Assembly: GCF_000016165.1 (NCBI RefSeq)
Contig: NC_009253.1
Span: 186,001-250,000 of the forward strand
Direction of reading: 5' to 3'
Source of the DNA: Desulforamulus reducens MI-1
GTDB taxonomy: Bacteria > Bacillota > Desulfotomaculia > Desulfotomaculales > Desulfotomaculaceae
Length of the DNA: 64,000 nucleotides
The position numbers and the translations under genes were made by a program. The notes under the pieces were generated by a model. That model searched no databases. It had not been told where the DNA came from and was given only the letters and a program-made list of their open reading frames with translations. How positions within the stretch are numbered: the stretch's first letter is position 1; every line of letters starts with the position of its first letter. This document shows, piece by piece, positions 60,813-64,000 of this stretch.

Positions 60813-61646
60813 ATGAGTACACCTATCATATCCGTACAAGATGTATCCTACAGCTACCCGGAAACCGGTAAAAAACAAGCTCTGGCAGACATAAATATGA
60901 AGGTTTATCAAGGTGAAATGATTGCGCTGCTAGGACCCAATGGTTCCGGCAAATCGACCCTAGCCAGGCTTTTAAATGGCTTATTGTTACCAGTTAAGGG
61001 TGAAGTAATTGTCGATGGGCTGCTATCCTCGGATAACCAGTACACCTGGGAAATACGTCGTAAAGTGGGCATGGTCTTTCAAAACCCCGATAACCAACTG
61101 GTAGCTGCATTGGTGGAAGAGGAATTGGCCTTTGGTATGGAGAACCTGGGTATTTCTCCAGAGGAAATGAAAAGGCGTATCCGTAAAATAAGTGAAAGAA
61201 TGGAATTGTCAGAATATCTGGAGTTTCCACCGCACAGGTTATCTGGCGGACAAAAACAGCGAGTGGCCATTGCCTCTGTCTTGGCCTTGGAACCAGAAGT
61301 ACTGGTTCTGGATGAGCCTACCTCTATGCTGGATCCCGGAGGAAGAAAAAGGGTAATGCTGGAACTGGAAAGATTGAAACAAAGGGGTACAACCATTGTG
61401 TTGGTAACCCATGATATGACAGAAGCTGTTATGGCAGATCGAGTGATGGTTCTGGAACAGGGGAAACTGGCCTTTCAGGGATCACCAGTCCAATGCTTTT
61501 CAAAAATAGAATGGTTAAGGAAAATTGGACTAGAATTACCGCCAGCCACGGAACTTGCCCGACGTTTAAAGCTAAAGGGTTTGCCAGTGCCTACTTCACC
61601 ATTACATGTATCAGATTGGATTGAATATCTATGTCCCCAGTTATAG
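60813..61646 (+). CDS. ecfA1: ECF transporter ATPase A1
   Basis: A 277-residue ABC ATPase of the energy-coupling factor module, which drives uptake of vitamins or metals through exchangeable S components. Walker A LLGPNGSGKST is near 39-49, the Q-loop is MVFQNPDNQL, the ABC signature RLSGGQKQR is near 143-151, and Walker B VLVLDEPTSMLD follows with the switch histidine in VTHD. It has the C-terminal ECF-A extension. It follows the alpha operon, as in most Firmicutes, and overlaps ecfA2 by 16 nt. Substrate cannot be read, because no S component is in the window. Confidence 0.95.
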   Translation: MSTPIISVQDVSYSYPETGKKQALADINMKVYQGEMIALLGPNGSGKSTLARLLNGLLLPVKGEVIVDGLLSSDNQYTWEIRRKVGMVFQNPDNQLVAALVEEELAFGMENLGISPEEMKRRIRKISERMELSEYLEFPPHRLSGGQKQRVAIASVLALEPEVLVLDEPTSMLDPGGRKRVMLELERLKQRGTTIVLVTHDMTEAVMADRVMVLEQGKLAFQGSPVQCFSKIEWLRKIGLELPPATELARRLKLKGLPVPTSPLHVSDWIEYLCPQL

Positions 61647-62482
61647 AAATTAACAAACTGAACGTTATCTATGCTGCTGGAACTCCCATGGAACGACAAG
61701 CCCTAAGTGAAATTAGTTTGCTGGTGTCAAAGGGTGAATTTCGGGCTATTATAGGGCCCCAGGGATCAGGTAAGTCAACGCTGCTACAAGTGATGGCTGG
61801 CTTAATTACAGGCGAGGGAACGGTAAAAATTGCAGGACTAGACCTTAGTGCTAAGAAAAATCGAGTTCAATTATGGCGGCAGGTGGGTGTTGTTTTCCAG
61901 TATCCAGAAAAACAGTTATTTGAGGACACAGTATGGAATGATGTAGCCTACGGACCTCAAAACCTGGGCCTCAAGCAGGACGAGGTCAAAAGCAGAGTTC
62001 AAATGGCCCTGGATAAGGTAAAACTGGAGGAAGAATACTTTCATATTTCACCCTTTAAGCTTAGTGGCGGGCAACAGCGAAGAGTTGCCATAGCCGGGAT
62101 TTTAGCCATGGAGCCCAAGATATTACTGCTAGATGAACCAACAGCTGGCTTAGACCCCCAGGGGAGGCAACAGTTGATGGGGATGTTTTCTAGCCTTTGT
62201 AAAAAAGAAAAAGTAACCGTAGTGCTGGTAACCCATGATATGGAGGAGGTTGCTAACCGGGCTGATCGTGTAACTGTTTTGCAACGGGGGAAGCTGATCA
62301 TGGAAGGGACACCGCGGGAGGTATTTTGCCGAGGAGAGGAACTGGCGTCCGCTGGACTTTCAGTTCCTTTTGCAGCAGAACTTGCCACTTCTCTAAGAGT
62401 GAAGGGATTTAATATAAAAAATCTTGCCACCCTACAGGAGGCAGAACGGGAACTGGAGAGAATACTAAAGGCTAAGCGATAA
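61631..62482 (+). CDS. ecfA2: ECF transporter ATPase A2
   Basis: A 283-residue ABC ATPase that forms a heterodimer with A1. Walker A IGPQGSGKST is near 37-46, the Q-loop is VVFQYPEKQLFEDTV (typical of A2), the signature KLSGGQQRR is near 142-150, and Walker B ILLLDEPTAGLD and VTHDMEE follow. The start ATG lies within ecfA1 (overlap 16 nt), so translation is coupled. ecfT follows after 97 nt that contain a short ATGACTAATGACTAA repeat. Confidence 0.95.
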   Translation: MSPVIEINKLNVIYAAGTPMERQALSEISLLVSKGEFRAIIGPQGSGKSTLLQVMAGLITGEGTVKIAGLDLSAKKNRVQLWRQVGVVFQYPEKQLFEDTVWNDVAYGPQNLGLKQDEVKSRVQMALDKVKLEEEYFHISPFKLSGGQQRRVAIAGILAMEPKILLLDEPTAGLDPQGRQQLMGMFSSLCKKEKVTVVLVTHDMEEVANRADRVTVLQRGKLIMEGTPREVFCRGEELASAGLSVPFAAELATSLRVKGFNIKNLATLQEAERELERILKAKR

Positions 62483-62529
62483 AGGGTAGCCAAAGACTTT
62501 AGTCCTTTAGATATATGTAAATAAAACAA

Positions 62530-62561
62530 GAGTTAATGACTAATGACTAAAAGCTAATGGT
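62530..62561 (+). repeat. Short ATGACTAATGACTAA-type repeat before ecfT
   Basis: The gap between ecfA2 and ecfT contains GTTAATGACTAATGACTAAAAGCTAATGG. It is similar in style to the GCCATGAGC elements (heptad-like ATGAGC/ATGACTA units) but is not palindromic. Confidence 0.4.
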
Positions 62562-62579
62562 TACACAGGAGGAAATACC

Positions 62580-63389
62580 TTGTTCCTTTTTTCAAACATA
62601 ACAGTTGGTCAGTATTATCCTACAAAATCCATTATTCATCATATGGATCCCCGGGCAAAGCTTTTGGCCATGCCTCTGATTATTGCAGCGGTACTCCTGG
62701 CGAATCACAGGCTGGGTTATTTAATAACGGCTACCATGGTATTTTTGGCAGTGGCCTTGGCTAGGGTACCTATGGTTTCCTTCTTACGGGGGATGAAATT
62801 TCTCTGGCTGTTTCTATTGATTAGTCTTATATTACAGACCCTTACTTATCCAGGCGAAGTATTATGGCAGTGGGGTTTTTTAGCCGTAAGCCGGGAGGGC
62901 TTACTATTGGGCTTAAAGCTCGCTTACCAATTAACTTTACTGATTTTGACAGCCATGCTGTTGACCATGACCACCACCCCGGTTAACCTGACCGGAGCCT
63001 TGGAGAAACTTTTCCAGCCCTTTAAGCCCTTGGGGTTACCAGCCCATGAACTGGCCATGATGATGGCCATCGCACTGCGGTTTATACCCACATTACTAGA
63101 GGAAGCTGAAGCGATCATGAAGGCGCAGCAGGCCAGAGGGGGAAGCATTGCTGCCGGGAAACTTGGCCCTAGGTTAAAAGCTGCTGTGGCTTTGTTAGTA
63201 CCACTACTGGCTGGCTCTCTGAGGAGAGCGGACGAACTGGCCCTAGCAATGGAGGCACGCTGTTATCGGGGAGACCAAGGCCGTACAAAGCTCAAGCAGT
63301 ACCAATATAAAATGATGGACTTCCTGATACTTATTGTTGTTGCAGTGATAACAGCCATGGTTATCCTGAATCGTTGGGGCATAATATAG
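62580..63389 (+). CDS. ecfT: ECF transporter transmembrane subunit EcfT
   Basis: A 269-residue membrane scaffold that links the A1/A2 ATPases to substrate-binding S components. It has about five to six hydrophobic segments (for example LLAMPLIIAAVLLANHRLGYLITATMVFLAVAL). The two ARG-type coupling motifs are seen as KAQQARGGS near 182-190 and AMEARCYRG near 224-232; they dock into the ATPases. The start is TTG 62580 with AGGAGG upstream. B. subtilis continues with truA-rplM-rpsI, but here the trp operon follows. Confidence 0.95.
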   Translation: MFLFSNITVGQYYPTKSIIHHMDPRAKLLAMPLIIAAVLLANHRLGYLITATMVFLAVALARVPMVSFLRGMKFLWLFLLISLILQTLTYPGEVLWQWGFLAVSREGLLLGLKLAYQLTLLILTAMLLTMTTTPVNLTGALEKLFQPFKPLGLPAHELAMMMAIALRFIPTLLEEAEAIMKAQQARGGSIAAGKLGPRLKAAVALLVPLLAGSLRRADELALAMEARCYRGDQGRTKLKQYQYKMMDFLILIVVAVITAMVILNRWGII

Positions 63390-63417
63390 GTTTTTTTGCA
63401 TATTATTGAAATATGCA

Positions 63418-63446
63418 TTGACTTAGTTTAGTTTGTGTGTTAACCT
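63418..63446 (+). promoter_or_regulatory. Probable trp operon promoter
   Basis: TTGACT (63418-63423), a 17-nt spacer and a weak TAACCT (63441-63446). The small inverted repeat GCATAT/ATATGC (63398-63416) abuts the -35 box. The transcript would start about 10 nt before the triplet array. Confidence 0.5.
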
Positions 63447-63457
63447 AAATCCTAATT

Positions 63458-63579
63458 TAGTAAGATAGCTGAGATGAGTTTAGTTAAATAGAAGAGTTGA
63501 GAATAGCTGAGAATAGTGAGATCGGGACAACTATGTCTTTTTTTAAACCGGAGCTCATATTTCGAGCTGCCGGTTTTTT
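63458..63579 (+). promoter_or_regulatory. TRAP-type trp leader: (G/T)AG triplet array plus attenuator
   Basis: Eleven GAG/TAG triplets lie between 63466 and 63520, at 63466, 63471, 63476, 63481, 63489, 63494, 63499, 63504, 63509, 63514 and 63518. A twelfth, TAG, lies at 63458. Eight of the ten internal spacers are 2 nt; one is 5 nt and one is 1 nt. This is the pattern bound by the 11-subunit TRAP ring in Bacillus. A terminator follows: arms AAACCGGAGCTC (63545-63556) and GAGCTGCCGGTTT (63564-63576) with a T run. The last triplet plus ATCGG (63518-63525) can pair with CCGGAGCTC of the terminator arm, giving a plausible antiterminator. Confidence 0.85.
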
Positions 63580-63589
63580 GCATTTTTTT

Positions 63590-63604
63590 GGGGGTCAGAC
63601 CCCC
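63590..63604 (+). repeat. GGGGGTC-A-GACCCCC palindrome before trpE
   Basis: A perfect 7-bp palindrome with a one-base centre, between the attenuator and the trpE RBS. A 13-nt version occurs inside clpC at about 7832-7844. It may be a genome-wide repeat word. With a single-base centre it cannot form the full stem as a hairpin. Confidence 0.5.
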
Positions 63605-63636
63605 GTAAAAAATGTCGAATGATGGAGGTGAGAGAT

Positions 63637-64000
63637 TTGTATAATCCTTCCTTTACGGAGTATCGTTCATTAGCCGAAGAATATAACTTAATTCCAGTTT
63701 ACAGGGAGTATCTGGCCGACACCGAAACCCCAGTTTCAGTTTACGAAAAACTGGCGCCCATGGGCCCCAGCTTCTTACTAGAGAGTGTTGAGGGGGGAAT
63801 AACCCTGGCCCGGTATTCTTTTATTGGCTGCCAGTGTTTTTTAAGCTATCGATTTCACCAAGGACGAGCGGAGTATAGGGGGTTAGCTGGCAAGGTTCGA
63901 TTACATGGGGGGCCACTACAGGCACTGGAGGGGGTCCTAAGCAGGTTTCGTACACCAGAATTATCTGGCTTGCCCCGCTTTACTTCCGGTGCGGTGGGTT
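63637..64000 (+). CDS. trpE: Anthranilate synthase component I TrpE (5' part only)
   Basis: The first ~121 codons of trpE; the rest lies beyond the window. TrpE makes anthranilate from chorismate with TrpG. The N-terminal domain is recognizable: IPVYREYLADTETPVSVYEKL, then GPSFLLESVEGG...ARYSFIG, which is the tryptophan feedback site (the LLES motif). TTG 63637 follows GGAGGTG by 6 nt. In-frame ATG 63622 would put the SD inside the gene and has none of its own. It follows a TRAP-like leader, so expression should respond to tryptophan. Confidence 0.93.
   Translation, partial: MYNPSFTEYRSLAEEYNLIPVYREYLADTETPVSVYEKLAPMGPSFLLESVEGGITLARYSFIGCQCFLSYRFHQGRAEYRGLAGKVRLHGGPLQALEGVLSRFRTPELSGLPRFTSGAVG

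Noticed and set aside
63390-63640. T-box leader for the trp operon.
   Set aside because: There is no T-box core or specifier loop. The (G/T)AG triplet array explains the leader better.
63390-63640. truA, rplM and rpsI expected after ecfT.
   Set aside because: They are not present. The sequence goes directly to the trp leader. They must lie elsewhere in the genome.

Overview
The window looks like the core ribosomal and transcription region of a low-GC, endospore-forming Firmicute. The gene order (ctsR-mcsA-mcsB-clpC, radA-disA, ispD-ispF, gltX-cysE-cysS-mrnC, rlmB-rae1-sigH, secE-nusG, rplKAJL, rpoBC, str, S10, spc and alpha operons) is the Bacillus/Clostridia order. The spore sigma factor SigH, the CtsR/McsB system and a B. 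subtilis-like 16S 3' end support this. ThyX, CarD, rpsD inside the alpha operon and a CxCx4CxxC insert in EF-Tu suggest a Clostridia/Peptococcaceae member of the Desulfotomaculum type. That placement is inference. All genes except two small unknown ones are on the + strand. TTG and GTG starts behind good Shine-Dalgarno sites are common.

Positions 1-5043 hold the end of an rRNA operon: 16S 3' end, tRNA-Ile, tRNA-Ala, 23S, then a tandemly duplicated 5S/tRNA-Asn unit and a terminator. The 23S gene is about 3.6 kb instead of about 2.9 kb. Three intervening sequences (IVSs) sit in helices 25, 45 and 98. All three share terminal TTCGAA-rich inverted repeats, and the helix-45 copy encodes a four-helix-bundle (S23/IVP) protein.

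Positions 5.2-27.5 kb carry protein quality control (ctsR operon), an intact IS1380-family insertion with a 5-bp target duplication, DNA repair and c-di-AMP synthesis (radA, disA), carD, a PIN/TRAM protein, two MEP-pathway genes, GlnRS and GluRS, cysteine synthesis and charging, Mini-RNase III, ThyX, RlmB, Rae1 and SigH. Three short genes of unknown function lie among them.

Positions 27.6-60.7 kb hold five tRNAs, tuf1, rpmG-secE-nusG, rplKA, an L10-type attenuator before rplJL, rpoBC, the str operon with a second tuf gene that appears to differ from the first at one base, then the S10-spc-alpha ribosomal cluster. adk is missing from its usual place between secY and map, and a KOW-domain protein lies between map and infA.

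Positions 60.8-63.4 kb encode an ECF-transporter energizing module (ecfA1-ecfA2-ecfT). The window ends in trpE. Its leader contains eleven (G/U)AG triplets, mostly two nucleotides apart, followed by a terminator hairpin. This is the layout of a TRAP-controlled trp attenuator and is the most informative regulatory find. The IVS family in the 23S gene is the most unusual structural feature.
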